From Hypoxylon rubiginosum (taxonomy: Eukaryota; Ascomycota; Sordariomycetes; Xylariales; Hypoxylaceae), in contig CADCXA010000066.1 of the NCBI GenBank assembly GCA_902806565.1, forward strand, positions 992,001 to 1,056,000: a stretch of DNA of 64,000 bases, read 5' to 3'. This document shows, in pieces, positions 14,601 through 28,200 of the stretch. The stretch's first letter is position 1; each line of letters begins with the position of its first letter. The position numbers and the translations under genes are program-made. The notes below the pieces were generated by a model. That model did not search any database. It worked only from the letters and a program-made list of their open reading frames with translations, and was not told the DNA's origin.

Positions 14601-17209
14601 AAATATTTATTTTTTTTATATTAGTTAATATTTATTTAATTATTTTTTTATAAAGCTTTTTTATTAAAAACTTAATGTTTATTTTTAAAATTAAATTAAA
14701 TATTATTTATTTATTAATTTTATTTTTTAAAAAATTAATTTTAATTAAATTTAAAGCGATTATTTTTATTATAAAATTAATAATTTAATTTTAATTATTT
14801 TATTATTAAATCAAGGGGTTTTTTTTTTAATATATTAAAATTTATAAATATATTTTTATAAATTTATTTAACTTTTTAAATAATATTAATAAATTTTTTA
14901 TTATTATTTAAAAAAGAATTCTTAAAAAAAATATATTAATTTAATAATTTTATTTAATAAAGTTTTAATAATATAATTTTAAAAAATAATTTTAAACTAT
15001 TAAATTAATTTATTAAAATCTAGTATTTTAATAAAATATTAAATTATATTTTTATTATATTTAAGTTTAAATATTTTTTTTAAGTTATAATGTTTTTTAA
15101 AAGGTTTTTAAAACATTTTTTTAAAGTAAATTTATAACTTATTTAAAAATCTATAAGTTTTATTTATTTTATTATTTATAATTTTTATTAATATTATATT
15201 TAAAATTTTTTTATTAATAAAAACCTTATTTAATTAATATAATAATAATTTTTTAAAAAGTTTTTTATATATATTTTTATATATAATTTTATTTTTAAAT
15301 ATTAAAATTAAAATTTAAAAAAGTTTTTATTATTATAAATAATAAGTTTATTAAAATATATAAAATTAATAATAATAAAAATAAAATAAACTAATTATTT
15401 AAATATTTAAATTAATTTATTTTTTAATATAATTAAAAAAGTTAATTTAATATATAAAATATAAAAAAGTAATAATTTTTATAAAAATCCTAGTAATAGT
15501 TTATTTTTTTTATTATTAAAATTATTTAAATTATTATTAAAATTATTAAAAAAAAATAATAAATTACTTTTTTTATTTTTTTTAAATATAAAAAGTTTAA
15601 TTTAAATAAAGTTAAATTAAACTTAAATATTAATAATAATTTTTTTAATTTAACTAGTTTATAAAGTTTAAATAAATAATTAATTCCTTATTTTTATTTT
15701 TAAATTAAAATATATAAATAAAAAATAAATATTAAAAATAATATTAATTTAAATTAATTATTAAAAGTTAAATTTAAATTTAATTTATTTTTTTATATTT
15801 TTAAATATTAATTATATATTAATTAATTAATTAATAATTAATTATTTAATAAATTTAATAAAAATAAATTTAATATATATTTAAAAATTTAATAGTTACT
15901 TTTAAAAAAACTTAGTTTAATTAAATTAAATTAATATATTTTTAAATAAATAATTTATTAATTTATAGGTTTTAAATAATAACTTATTTAATAATTTTAT
16001 TTTAAATTTTTTTATAAATATTAAAATTAATATATAATAATTTTAAAGTTAAATATTATTTTTAAATAATTTAAATTAACTTATTAATTATAATTTATTA
16101 TATAATATTATTATTTATAAATTTAATAATAATTTTTTAAATTTATTATAAAAATATTTAATTAAATTATTTAATTTAATATTTAAAACTAATAATTTAA
16201 ATAATTAATATTTTAATTTTTATATTATATATTTAAATAATAATATTATAAATTACGTAAAAAATATTATAGTTTTTATAAACTTTTTAATTTTTTTAAT
16301 AAATAATATTTATTTAAATAACTAAAATTTAAATAATATTATAAAAGTTTTATATTTAAATATAAAATTATAAAATTTATTTTAAAAAGTTAATAATAAT
16401 AATATTAAATATAATAAGGTTAAAAATATTTTTTATAATTAGTTTATAATTTTAAAACTAATAAAATATAAAAACTAAGTTTTTAAATTAAAATATTATT
16501 TTTATTTTAATAAGTTTTTAAATAATAAAAAAAATATTAAGTTTAATAAAAAAAATTTTAAATTTTTAATAAAAAAAAAATAAAGAAGATTTTTATTAAT
16601 ATTATTTATATAAAAAGTTAATTAATTAAAAGGTTTTTTTAATTAAAAAAATCTTAAATTTAAATTTTTTAAAAAATAAAATAAACTTTTTTTATTTTAA
16701 TAATTTTAAAATAAAATATAATAAAACTATTAATAAAAATAATAATAATATTAAATTATAAAAAAATTATATTAAAATAATAATATAAGTTATTTTAAAA
16801 AAAATATCTTTTAATAATAATAAAAAAGTATTATTTATTAAAAAAAAAAGTTTTAAATTATTAAAAAAAATTATAAAATAATTAATTTAAAATAAAAAAA
16901 TCTTAAAATATTTAATATTTTAAAAATTTATATTAATTATTTAAATTTAATATAGTTTTTAAAAAAAATAAAAATTATTTATAATAAAAATTTATATTAA
17001 AAATTTAAAATAATTTTAATTTAATATAATAATTTTTATAAATTTTAAAGTTTTTAATTTTTTTTAATTTAAATAAAAATTTAAAGTTTTATTTATATTT
17101 TAAAATTATTATTTAATTTTTATTTTATTATTATTTTAAACGTTTAATTAATATATATTAATTTTATTATTTTAATTTAAATTATCTTTATTTAATTAAC
17201 CTTAATTAA

Positions 17210-17229
17210 CTTATATATTAATATATAAG
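17210..17229. repeat. 20-bp perfect palindrome at the composition boundary
   Basis: The sequence CTTATATATTAATATATAAG equals its own reverse complement. It sits exactly where the AT-rich block gives way to sequence of normal composition. It may be chance in AT-rich DNA, a hairpin, or the end of an inserted element. Confidence 0.7.
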
Positions 17230-18522
17230 ATACATGCTTACCAAGATCTGTAACCATGGGTTTCTCTAATCAGGTAAGCCACTTGGATCGAGCCATGTAA
17301 CACCGTGCGATTTATAGAATGTGGAAATATCTCATAAAGCGTTGACCAAGTCACCCTATCCCAGAGACAGAGCCACGCCTTTTAAAGCATCCCTAACTAC
17401 CGCATTTTGTAGGACTAAGTATCGAGTAGCACGACGCAAAATCAACCCAACTACGAAGGGCTACCTATACACAAGGTAAACTCTCGACCTAGCCCTCCTC
17501 TCCAGACCCACAGGACTTATCTAAGGCGTCAAAGGATAGAAGACACTAAATAGCATAGCTCACCCTTAAACCTCCAGCCTTGAAGGCTTCCATCAGGTGC
17601 CTTCATTAACATCACTTGGATGCAAGGCCACAGCCTCTATCCTAATTGGAAGTAAAGTACCCAATAGAGTCAAGTCATCTCAGTAAAGCTGTGCACGGTA
17701 GGTTGAAAAATAGTAGTAAAATTTCCTCTGATGAAAAGTCTCTGCTCTCATCCATCCACTAGCCGCCCCTTTCTCTCGTCCTATAGCTGTCATACTCCCT
17801 CCACACGAAGTAGCAGTACTCCTAGTAAGCCGACCTCCTTCGTTGGATACCTTGGGTAGGTACATATATGTAACCGTGTGCCTAGTCGCAACTTTTTTTC
17901 TTCCCTCCACCATCGAAATTATATACGACGGCTAACGACGAGACACCTAGGGCTTAATACACGAGCCTCACCCTCTCTTTCCTCTTCTCCACTCATAACT
18001 TGTAAAAAAAACAGTTGTGCCTGCGTTTTGGGGATATCCGGGAAGTAGTTATAAGAAACTTTGACAACAAGAAAAATCCTAACATTTGCATAGAAAAAAA
18101 GGGGGAGCATTGTAGTGAATAGCAAAAGTGGTCCATAAGTTTCCCATTGCGTGCCAGCAATCGCCTGAGTAACTGAGTCTAGAATGCAGGAAGAAAACAT
18201 CATACAAAGGAATCGAATGGTGGACATGACACCATGAATTTGACGGTTGGGTCCCTCGACTCGAGAACAACCCTCCCAGGAGCTGACGTTGTGGATCGAA
18301 CCACAATGAAAAATTTTGTAGTAACCCCAGCCCAAAATCGACGCCTGGAGCTTTTTCCTGCTTTTTCTCCATCTGGCCGGAGCAAACAACATCGTGGTAT
18401 ATGAGAAAGAAAAACACAAACTTGGAAGGGGTATGCTATGACTGAACACTTAAGGGTCAAAGACCTGCTAGACATGCAGAAACACGCTTGATTATCAACG
18501 GCTCGTCGTTAACCATTCACTC
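17230..18522. other. Intergenic, nothing recognised
   Basis: This 1.3-kb stretch has normal base composition and lies between the AT-rich block and the 3' end of the septin-like gene. It contains several short open frames on the minus strand that resemble no protein I know and have no matching splice signals. Part of it must be the 3' UTR of the septin-like gene. I see no tRNA, repeat or other element. Confidence 0.6.
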
Positions 18523-20174
18523 TCATCGACGTCGGGATGCGGGCTGTCGGTGCTTGAGGCGGCTAGTTCTCCATCCTTCATACCACTGCTCTCTGCTAGC
18601 CTCGCGCAGCTCGCCGCGCCATTCGCTGAACACAGCATCCTTCAGGCGGTTGAAGTCACAGTGTTCCTCATTGTACGGGTCCGCAAACCCCCAAGGGAAC
18701 TTGCGGCCAACGACGCCAGGCTCGTAGATGTCCGGGCTGATTATAGACATCGGGATGAAGGGGGTTTCGTCGGCAGCGTCATCATCGGACGATTTGGGTC
18801 TACGGACCGAATTATTCGAGCGACGTTTCGAGGCCGGCGAAACTCTGCCCTGGATCGGAAGATCGTCGTCATCTGCATCAGGGCTATCGTCTTCGATAGC
18901 AGATTCATTTTGCTCCTTATCCTCTTGCAACTCCGCACGCTCCTCCAAGTCCTCTTCCTCTTCGACCTCGTCAATCCTGCTAGAATCCGGCGTGGCTTCA
19001 TCTTCGTCGTTTAGGCCTAATACTTCGAGGGGATCGAAGTTTGCCTTCTTGAGGCTTGCCCAGACTGTCTTCTTGAGGACGGCCATGTGAGCGGTCGTGA
19101 TAGTGTCGGCTTTCGAGATCACGGGGATCACCGTTGTCTTGCCTTGGAGGGTTCGCATAACCTGCAGATCAAGATCTTCATCTAGACCGCCAATAACACG
19201 ACCAGCATCTTGCTGGTACTTGCCGTTGTGACCATTAGCAGAGGCCGCCTTCGCGGCAGCTATGTTTCGGTCCAGGCGGGCGGGGTCCAAGATTAAAAAG
19301 ACTGCATGAATGTGCGTATCCTGAACGCCCGGAGATCGAACAACCTTCATCTCTTCTGCAAAAGTTTCTTCGAATTTGCTCTCCAAGAAAGTTGACATCT
19401 CTCTCAGTTGTAGGTCCACCACGTTCTTCTCGAGGCCCTCCGAATCCCATAGGGTCAACCCGACACGCTCGCCATCAATTTCGCTCTCGAGGTAATACGG
19501 TATGAAGTTGCCCGTGGGAGTTGCATTAGCAGTCACCTCCATCTCAATCTCGGTCGATCGTTGAGATCGTTTCTTAGGTGGAAGGGCTAGTGCCGTCTTG
19601 AGAAATTCGAGGAACGAAGTCTTTCCCGAGCCACGAGTACCGACGATCAAAACGCTACGCACTCAAGGTAAGCTTCTAGCCAGAGGGAAATGAGGAGGTC
19701 AACTTACTTGAAAGGAGTAGGGTCCTTTCTTCTTCGCACCCTTCTAGGGCTGTTGATAGTACTAACGGCACTACTCGCGTAACTATAACGGCCTCGGTGC
19801 GTCATGCTTTCGGTACGGGCGTACGGATCGACCCAGGCTCCGTTCGGGACAGGAGGCACGGGAGGATTGGCGATGGTAGAAGACATTGAAGGACGACCGG
19901 GATCGATGGAGGCCCTGGGAGGATAACGGTGAAACGAATGATCGGCTGTTCCGGAAACGATTGCAAGGGAATCTGGACGAGTGTCGCCTCCAAAGCTTTG
20001 TAGAGGTGCAGGAGGTTGAGCACCATTGTAGAGGGCGGGTAAACGAGGGGGAGACTTAGGAACGGTTTCCCGCTGCTGCTCTTTGTGGTGCTTCCTCCCC
20101 CCCTTACCGAGGTCGCCAGACTTACTGCGTCGAAGCAACATCCCGAAGCTAGATCGACGAGGCGGTTGGCTCAT
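18523..20174 (-). CDS. Atypical septin-like GTPase
   Basis: The product is a predicted 532-aa P-loop GTPase of the septin family, whose members form filaments at septa and the cell cortex. There are two exons, 20174-19708 and 19654-18523, split by a 53-bp intron with donor GTAAGT, branch CTTAC and acceptor GTAG. The join creates an Asn codon directly before the G1 motif GTRGSGKT (residues 161-168). G3 is DSEG (226-229) and G4 is SKAD (336-339), close to the septin form AKAD. The N-terminal 155 residues are basic, Ser/Pro-rich and look disordered. A strongly acidic insert follows G4 (about 370-423), which is unusual for core septins. The C-terminal EQWYEGWR region resembles the end of the septin domain. 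Length and divergence suggest a fungal-specific septin-like subfamily rather than Cdc3/10/11/12. The annotated start has an in-frame upstream context without a better ATG. Confidence 0.8.
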
Positions 20175-23046
20175 AATTTGATGGTTGCGAGCATGAACTC
20201 AAAAGGAACCGGACTCAGATGGCAGGCTCTGTCGAAAGTTCGAATAACGACGAAACGGTGACGGTAGTGGGTGACCAGTACCTTAGGGGCTTATCAGGGG
20301 TAAGTACCTTCGTGCGGGTACACGGGGCGAACAGGTACCGGCGTTGAGATGAATTGGGACTGAAAAGAAGGTTCAGACTACAAAGCCCTTTTGTTCAGAG
20401 TTCTAATGATTTCTCGGCGCGTACTTATGAAGGTGTATTCGTAATGATGTAAAGGAGGGTGTAGTTGACGACTAAAAAGAGGGTTCCGTTTGGGGCGAGA
20501 ACGACTTTCTAAGTCCAAGCTCGTATTCGATCTTCTTTTTTACCGTGGGGATATCCTGTTTGTATGGCAAGTATATCCGAAGCGATCGAAAGTTTTTGGA
20601 AATGTGCGCCTGTGAATGGTGCGATTCGTCCCTTATTCCCAGTTTTGATTTGGACGTTTGGAAAGAAAGTCGACCTAGGTATTTTCCAACTTGAACCGTC
20701 TTCGCTGCTAGGCAAAGATGGCAATAGGAAGGAAGAGTAAGGGAGGGACGCTGAACGTAATGGTACGAAACTGCAAATGCCTACAAATCGCAAACATTAA
20801 AGGGTCAGCCAGCTGTCAGAGTTGATGCGATGTCAATTTCTCGCCAATGCAAACATGCAAGTCGCATCGGCACCGATGACGAAGATAGAATGTAATTGTC
20901 GACGCTTCTTGTTTCCTTAGAAGGGCCTTTGTCGCGTTAAAGGAAATAGGCGCCTTCGCCTTCGCCTTCGACTTCGGAAAGAAAATGTTTGGGTGTAGGT
21001 ATATAGGTAAGGTAGAAAGGGGACCAAAGGGAGCTGCGGCAGCGACTTGGACCAACGAGCTTCGAGCTCTCGTCTCTCCTCACTTAGTAGCTTGCTTGAC
21101 GTTGGGTAATGCGTATGCGTCGGCGGTAGCGGGCACAGATTGGATTTGGACTTTAATTGGTACCTTCTCCAAGGTGCTACGTAAAGTATCTGGTGTCTGG
21201 AGGGGGGATGAACCAATCGAGAGTTTTCTTGACTGATCTGCCGTCTTTGCAGGAGGGCGCAAAAAAGTTGGCGATCATGCGACTTGACTTAAGCCGTATA
21301 TACCTGTACCCTTACAAACCGGCCTGCATCTGGGAATAAGTGTCGAATAGAGACACTTGTGGTATATGCGACAACACGACACACCGGGAATATGAGCAAT
21401 ATGGAAAGGGAATCACCAACCTTTGGGGAAAATGTAAATGAATGTCGAGTCACAAAAATGTGGTCAGATCGCGATGGCGCGCCTGGAACAGATCTTGGAT
21501 TGAAAGACGTGCGTTATTCGTGGGGAGGCGTTTAACGGTTGGCTGCTGCAAAATTGGACCGAACGATGCAGATTAGAGAAAAAGGAAAAAAAGGGTCTTA
21601 GGTGTCTAGTATCTTCAATGTACCTTGTATCTTGTACCCGTTGCGTTGCTCAGGTACCCAAGTATACCAAGTTTTAATCCTCAGGATTGAATCGATTTAA
21701 TTTTACCTACGCATTGGAAGGCATAAAAGAATGTAATATTCAGAAGGAAGAAACTGTTACAGCTCCCTGAGTAAATCAGATGACGGAGAACACACGTCAT
21801 GAATCGAAAAGGATTGAAAGAAAAAAAAAAGTTGATATGTGATGCGAGAGAATCAGAAGATTGAAGTCTCGCAAATCCATCACGAACAAAATGTACGGGG
21901 ATTGGGGACTTGGGACTTGGGACCGGGGACGAGATGAGCTGCTAACCTAAATTGTTCCCAAGGCCTAATCTGGATTAAAAGGGGGAAACGCTTAGCGTGC
22001 CCACCTCTACACTAATGGGTACTGGCAGCATGGCAGCCATGGCTGCTGCTTGACTGCTACTGGCTTGGAGTCGCAGAAGTGGGTGGCCGTTTCAAGTGAA
22101 ATTTCCATTCATGATTGGGCCATGCGACAGGCTAAGCAGGGCTAGTCGCAGTTGGTTTCGGAGCGAAGTGACACAGGAAAATATCCCGACGGCCTGGCTT
22201 GCACTGCACAGTGGAGAACACAGGTACCTTACCTACCAGGACGGGCTTAGCGTGCGATACCTAATTTCGAAGAAATGCAACGTACATTTGTATAATTTGT
22301 ACATATTGTACTATCGGAGGTTTCCTTGCGATACCTTCAATTTTCCTCATTTTTCAATTCAACACCTTAGCAGACATCATATCATATTCCTTTGCTACGT
22401 GTTGAATGGCATCGGCGCAGCCAATGGCTTGCTTACCTGATACTCGCTAGCTCGAATATCCACGCGGGCACTTGCATATGCGTTGATAAGCTCTACTGTA
22501 GCTCACCACCCGCGTGGGAAACAGGTGGACTCTCCCCCTCCACGTGCTGGTCCGACTAGCGAATTTCCTACAGAATACAAAATAGTTTGTCTCGGCTAGC
22601 GACAACGATCCAGCATCCCAACAAATCACCGGTACAGACTATAACCGCGATACGGGCTTATGCATCGTGCCGTCCGATGCCAGAGAGGACAAGACGTTTT
22701 CGACGTCCGAACCCAGTTCGCCGTCTCCGGTAGACGCATTCTTTATGTCGTGATACCTGCCTAGAGTGTCCAGAAGTTTGCAGTAGAGAGTTGTGCATAA
22801 GTAATGTCAAGGACACGAGTATGATGCATGCAAGTCGTGTCAACCAAGTAACCCCCGAGTAGCATGCAAATGAGTCAAGATGTGGCTTTTTAGAGGTACT
22901 TCTATACTTATTATACAAGTCGGCTTGACGCTCTAGTGTATATGAACCGCCGTTCTAACCCCTTTTCTATGCCGAATGATCCTATATGCTCCCCTTTTTT
23001 CCATTCAGCAGAGATGGTCTTCAAAAATCTAATAATCAAAGAGTCG
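20175..23046. other. Intergenic, nothing recognised
   Basis: This 2.9-kb stretch holds the promoter and 5' UTR of the septin-like gene on its left and the 3' UTR of the ADCK-family gene on its right. Open frames up to 114 codons occur on both strands, but none shows domain-like composition, splice continuity or a family I recognise. No RNA gene was seen. Confidence 0.55.
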
Positions 23047-25243
23047 TTAACCCTCGAACACCTCATGCTGTAATTCGACGCCAAAGTCCTTAGCCATATC
23101 CCTCATCCTGGCTTCGACTTCGTCTTCCATGCCCCCTCCCCAGCCCAGCCACTGCCGGACCTTGAAGGTGTAGAAGGCCACGTCCGTCGCGAAGAGCACC
23201 GTCTTGAAAAGGAGGTGCCGCCACGCGTTCGTCATGCGTTCTCTCAACGGCAGATTCGGATCTTGGAACAGACTACGGCTTGCCCAGTTGCCCATTATCT
23301 TCACGCGGTTGATAGGGGATCCCATGAACTGGTTGTTACCCTAGAATAATCCATCAGTAAGTTGAGCTCTGGCAAAACCAAGATGCGTAAAAGAAAAAAA
23401 AAGAACTCTTACCTGCACAATGCGCATATTACGGCCGATGAAGATAAGTTCTTGGGGCCACTTGTCCTCGTCCGCTAGAATCTCGCGAATGCCCTGCTTC
23501 ATCCGCTGCTGGGCCTCGAAATGCCGCTGCGCCTGCGTCTTGCGCTTATTCTCCTCCGAGGCTAAATTTATGATATGACCTTTTGTGCTCCCGTCGCCTC
23601 CGTCGTAAGGCCGCATGAGCGTTGCGCTCGCGAATAGGTCCGGCGCCTTGATCCCCCACTGCTCCGTAACCTCATTTATCATTTTGTTGTCGAAAGTCAT
23701 TAGCGACTTCCAGAAGAGAGCGTACTGATGGCGGAATTTGGGTGACATGTAAACGTAGAGTCCGTGATCGATGAGTACCAGTTCGGCCTTTCCTGACGGT
23801 AGACGCCTGATGAAGATGTTACCAGGATGGGGATCGCAATGTACAACGCCCCATTTGAAGATCTGTGCCGAGAACAGATCCACCATCGTAGTCATGACCT
23901 CCTTACTAGACAAGCCGAGTCCGCCCTTGCCATTCCGACCTTTCCAGGTATCTCGCTCGGGCTTCAGCTTTTCTTTCAGAGGGTTCTCTCGCAGCTCCCG
24001 TCGAGCATTCTCCCAGTCCGCCTGGGTGAACTCCAACTTGGCGCCATGGACGCCGGAAGAACCATTACCAGATCCTCCTAGCCAGCGGCCGCCTGTAGCT
24101 CCCTTATCCCAAAGCCGCACTCCTTCGATCCACTCCGTAACTAAAACTCGCTTCGTCGTGAATTCTGGGTAGACCTTGGGGACATATACTCTACCCTTGA
24201 GACTAGGCTCCGAGTTGACGAGATCTCGCATCACCTCCGAATTCCGAGCCTCCGATTCGAAATCCGTTTCGAGCATCAGTCGCTCAGTGATGAACGGCAC
24301 TATGCTATACAGCGGGAGGTCAAACCACCACGAGTACGTCTTCATTACGACCCTAGCAACAGGTTAGCATGTTTTATAGCAGACAAAACTCCCTCTTTCA
24401 TATGGAAATAAAAAAGACGTACTTGAAAGCCCAGAGATCCCAACCTACCTGCTTGGCGATCTCCGGCTTCTGCAGCTTGATCGCGACCTCCCTGCCGTCC
24501 GGCAGCCTCGCCCAGTGGACCTGGGCCACGGACGCGCTCGCCCTCGCGCGGCGCTCCATCAGCCCCTTTCCCGGCTCGCCGGCGAAGCTGACGCCGAAGA
24601 CCTCCTCGGCGCCGCGGCCGCCGAAGTCGCGGCGGACGACGCGCTCGACGGCGGCCCAGGGGTCCTGGGGCGCGTCGTCGAACATGCGGGCGAACATCTT
24701 CTGGAACTCGGGCGGCAGCACGGCGCTCTGCATGGCGATGGCCTGGCCGATCTTGAGGTAGAGCCCGCCGTTGGCGCGCAGCAGCTCGAACAGCCGCGCC
24801 GCGCTGCGCAGGTGCAGGTCCTCGATCGTCCCGCCCAGCACCGGCGCCGCCCGGAAGTTGAGCTTGTAGTCGAGCGCCACGAACAGGCCCGTGCCGAACG
24901 TCCGCAGCGACCGCCCCACGCCCGACGCGAACGCCTGCCGGTCGACCGCGTACAGCGCGCCGAGGACCGCCGACCAGACCAGCAGCCGCCGGCCCCATCT
25001 GCGGCTGCGCCTGAACTCGCGGGCCGCTCGGGGCTTGCCGAGGGACGCGGGGGAGGGCGGGCGCAGGGGTTCGAAGGACGACGTCTGTGTTTGTATCGAG
25101 CGCGATTGCGTTTGGTTCGCGCGGCGGCTCGAGAGGCGGTCGAGGGCGAGGGATCGGGTCGCGTGGGCTACATTGCAAGCCTGGATCCTCTGCCGGGCGA
25201 GGGCCTGGCGAGCGCAGAGGTTCGGCATCCGATTACGGAACAT
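23047..25243 (-). CDS. ABC1/ADCK (UbiB-type) atypical kinase, Mcp2/Cqd2-like
   Basis: The predicted 684-aa protein belongs to the ABC1/ADCK/UbiB family, atypical kinases or ATPases linked to mitochondrial lipid and coenzyme Q homeostasis. It most resembles yeast Mcp2 (Cqd2) and human ADCK1. Exons are 25243-24423, 24352-23413 and 23340-23047; the introns are 70 and 72 bp, the first with branch GCTAAC. The start at 25243 gives an Arg-rich, Asp/Glu-poor N-terminus that suits a mitochondrial presequence, followed by a hydrophobic stretch (about 86-100). The family KxGQ motif is KIGQ (164-167). An Ala-rich loop ASASVAQVH (235-243) replaces the glycine loop. The ATP lysine is in VAIK (256), the catalytic loop is HCDPHPGN (445-452), and DHG (469-471) replaces DFG. 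Exon 1 is far more GC-rich than exons 2 and 3. An in-frame ATG at 25393 is probably untranslated leader. Confidence 0.88.
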
Positions 25244-28200
25244 ATTAGCAATTATTGCTGCACAGAGGCGGAAGACGAGCTTCCGACCTCTTCGTAGTAC
25301 ATGTAGTTGACTGTTTGCTTTTTCTTTATTCTTTATTTTCAATATATCCCAAAGCTGACAAATAAATGACGGGTTTTTGGCACGGGTGAGCAAAAATTGG
25401 TAACGAGGCTACGAGCTGAGATCGATGACGATAAATATATCTTATCTCGTAATTCTTATCTCCGGCAAGCACCGTATCGGCCATGATTTAAGCCGAATTG
25501 TGCGCTCCGGTCGGGGCCGATTTTTTTTCGATTTTTTTTTCATCTTTAATGAGCTTCATTCATTTTCCTATATCTCAGTGCCAGCACGTATTTTTCCCTC
25601 GTTGCTTATATGTACATATTAGAAGTCGCCAAATTTAAGTCAATATCCCACGGTTTTATCGATTAGAGCTAACGGCTTCTTGGCAAACACATGTAAAAAT
25701 TCAGGATTAACTTGAGACTCTCAGTTTGCTACTTGGGAAATTTGACGAAATCGAATAAGCAAGCCCGGGAGACTGACACAATTTATCATAACGGACGCGT
25801 GATTCTTTGTACTGGGTATGTTTAGTTTCAATTCAAGCGAGCATATCTGCAATTTGACAATATGCACATGTGATATTTATAAATCGAGTTTCAAGATGGA
25901 CTCTATAGCCGCTTAACATATATCCCCTGCAATCTGAGGCTCTGCGTCAGAAGCTGCCCGTAGGCTGTAGATCATGTGTTTGATCAGGGGCCCTTGGGAG
26001 TTTGAGAAGGTTTACGCATGACAACACGCACATCACTGGCGCATCATGAGAAATTCAAGCTCGAATCAGAATCGTCGAATTCGAATCGCGAATTCGTAGC
26101 CCATAGATTGTAGAGAAGATCCTAGTCCTCGCGAACTAGGCACTGATACGAATAGCACCAGGGAACTTAAACACCGTGTTAATCATCTTATTAGGACGAA
26201 CCTCGTCGTCTAAGCCCTCGTATCACCTTGTAGATTGCTACTACGCACGTACGTGCATGCATATAGAGAAAACATGCCTAGGCACATATGCCAAGTTATC
26301 AAAGGTTATCAAGGGATAGGGATTGACTTGTAGTCTATCTAGGCTGCTTACACTCCCCGATAGCAGATTTAGTCCATCACATACTCTGCAACTTGGAATA
26401 AGTACTACTATGATTATTTGCCAAGTTGATATTTACCAAGTTGAAAGGAGACATAAAACAAGGACTTCGTTAGTGTTATGTTAACCTACGTACTATCTTT
26501 CCGAACCCTAGCTATGGCTTATAATTGGTCTCGGAATCTTCCCCGTATGATGGTACATGCCTATAGGCATTACGCAGTTCGGTTCGGAAGAATCCCACGG
26601 ACTTTGCATCAAAGCATTGCATTCGAGCTTGCTTCTAGAAAACGATAGGTTGCGTCACCAGCACCACATGGGTCTCGTCTGCGATATATTAGGTACTACG
26701 CCTCCTCGTGTCTACAACACGTCCCGCCTTCATTCATTGGTGGATTATCGTATTGAGATAGTCTAGTTGGTCGATTGGTCGAATCTTCTTCCTTTGTTCA
26801 CCGACCTTCTCCTTTTAGCAACGTTTGTCCCGATTGAAAATGGTCGTGGTACCATTGATAAGATTGCTTCTTAGTTTATCGAACTAATAGCAAGCTCATT
26901 AGTGTTTGCTCTATCAGACGCTTAGGTCTAGCGATGTAGATCTGAAGAGTCAAGAGTCTAGTTAGTATCAATGTCAACCACATTTCTCCCAGAGGCTACA
27001 TGTATACTGTAGTATATCAGAATATAACACAGCATCGCTTGTAGTCTGCACCGAATACCTATACCTGTTACAACGTCGAAGCCTGGCCGAGTATTGCTCC
27101 GAATGTTGACAGTAGGTATGCATACCTATCTGGTACTGTTCATCCAGTATGCCAACGGCATATCCCGCGACATTCAAGTTTAGGCTATCTGGAAACCTGC
27201 AGCAGTCCGGCTTTTTAAGTTATAGATAAGCTGCCAACAGTTCATTGTGTCAGAGTGTCAGATACCTAAGGTATGCGGTGACAGGAGCCGCCTTGGTGGC
27301 TTTATTCCGACGTTCGCTCCGTATAAATGGCTTCGAACTAGCTTGTTATCGTTTCTGTAGTGCCAGAATCACAACATGACTGCGCAAAGTGACCCGATAT
27401 GGCTTTCGAGCTTAGAAACTAGTGATAGCATGGGAAAGCCACAAAACTCTAGCTTACCGGGCTCTTCTTCTTTGAGATATAGTCGTGAAATAGGCTGTCT
27501 TAATAGCGCTACGCCTTTTCCGTAGACAGACTTAAGCCCGTAAGAGCACCGTCCTACTATGTAAATGTATCTGGCTGGAAACGTTTGCTCGAACCGGGCC
27601 TCTCCGGCCAGGTTTTACGCCGAGCTTACAGCGTACGTACATATGTAGCGGGGGGTTATGCATGCGCTACTGTATTGCTCGGTCATCATTGTCGATGTAA
27701 TACGTGTACTTGAGCAACGAATATATCTAATATTAAAAATATGCTGTTCGAAAGTCAAGTCTATCAAGATTTCGTTACAAAGAAAAGGGATTCGTTTAAA
27801 TTTAAAACTCGAGGCCCGCTAGGCTCCTTTCTCTTACCAATTCCGACTAGACCTATCGCTAGCTCCCTTAACCTTGGAAGCATCGCTAGACAGGTACAGG
27901 TTCCACTGTCCAGACGCTTAACGTAGGGGGTGAGTGAGATGTACTAGGGAAGTGCGTGGGCAAGTGGGCTTAGTGGACCACAAATCATTGCTAAGCCACT
28001 TTCCCACTTTGTCGACTCTGCGACTGTACAAGGGGTCCCCACAAATTCTCTCAAGTCCAGACCACCAAGTCCAATTGATTTACACCAAAGAAGCCCCGAA
28101 CCTGGCAGTTCCCCCTTCAGCCCTTTTTTTCTGTTGCTTGCGCTACGCACCTTTACGCATCTATGCACCCGCACCTGCAACTAAGCATAGGCGTAAGCAC

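Larger units (their letters stand above)
1..17222. other. Extremely AT-rich, probably RIP-mutated block
   Basis: This stretch is almost entirely A and T, with stop codons in every frame and no open reading frame of useful length. A few islands, mainly at 2.5-8 kb, keep more G and C and show traces of former coding sequence. The composition changes within a few bases near 17,222. Such blocks in filamentous ascomycetes are usually transposons degraded by repeat-induced C-to-T mutation, and the internal long direct repeats support that. A centromeric or subtelomeric origin is not excluded, since no telomere repeat or intact element is seen. That the block is AT-rich is certain; that RIP produced it is inference. 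Confidence 0.85.

Noticed and set aside
17680..18475. Overlapping minus-strand ORFs of 77-176 codons
   Set aside because: There is no recognisable domain, no supporting splice sites, and heavy overlap among frames. They probably lie in the septin-like gene's 3' flank.
24345..25310. Long ORFs on both strands overlapping exon 1 of the ADCK-family gene
   Set aside because: They have Arg/Ala/Pro-rich composition without motifs and are explained by the GC-rich exon. Only the kinase frame continues through the introns.
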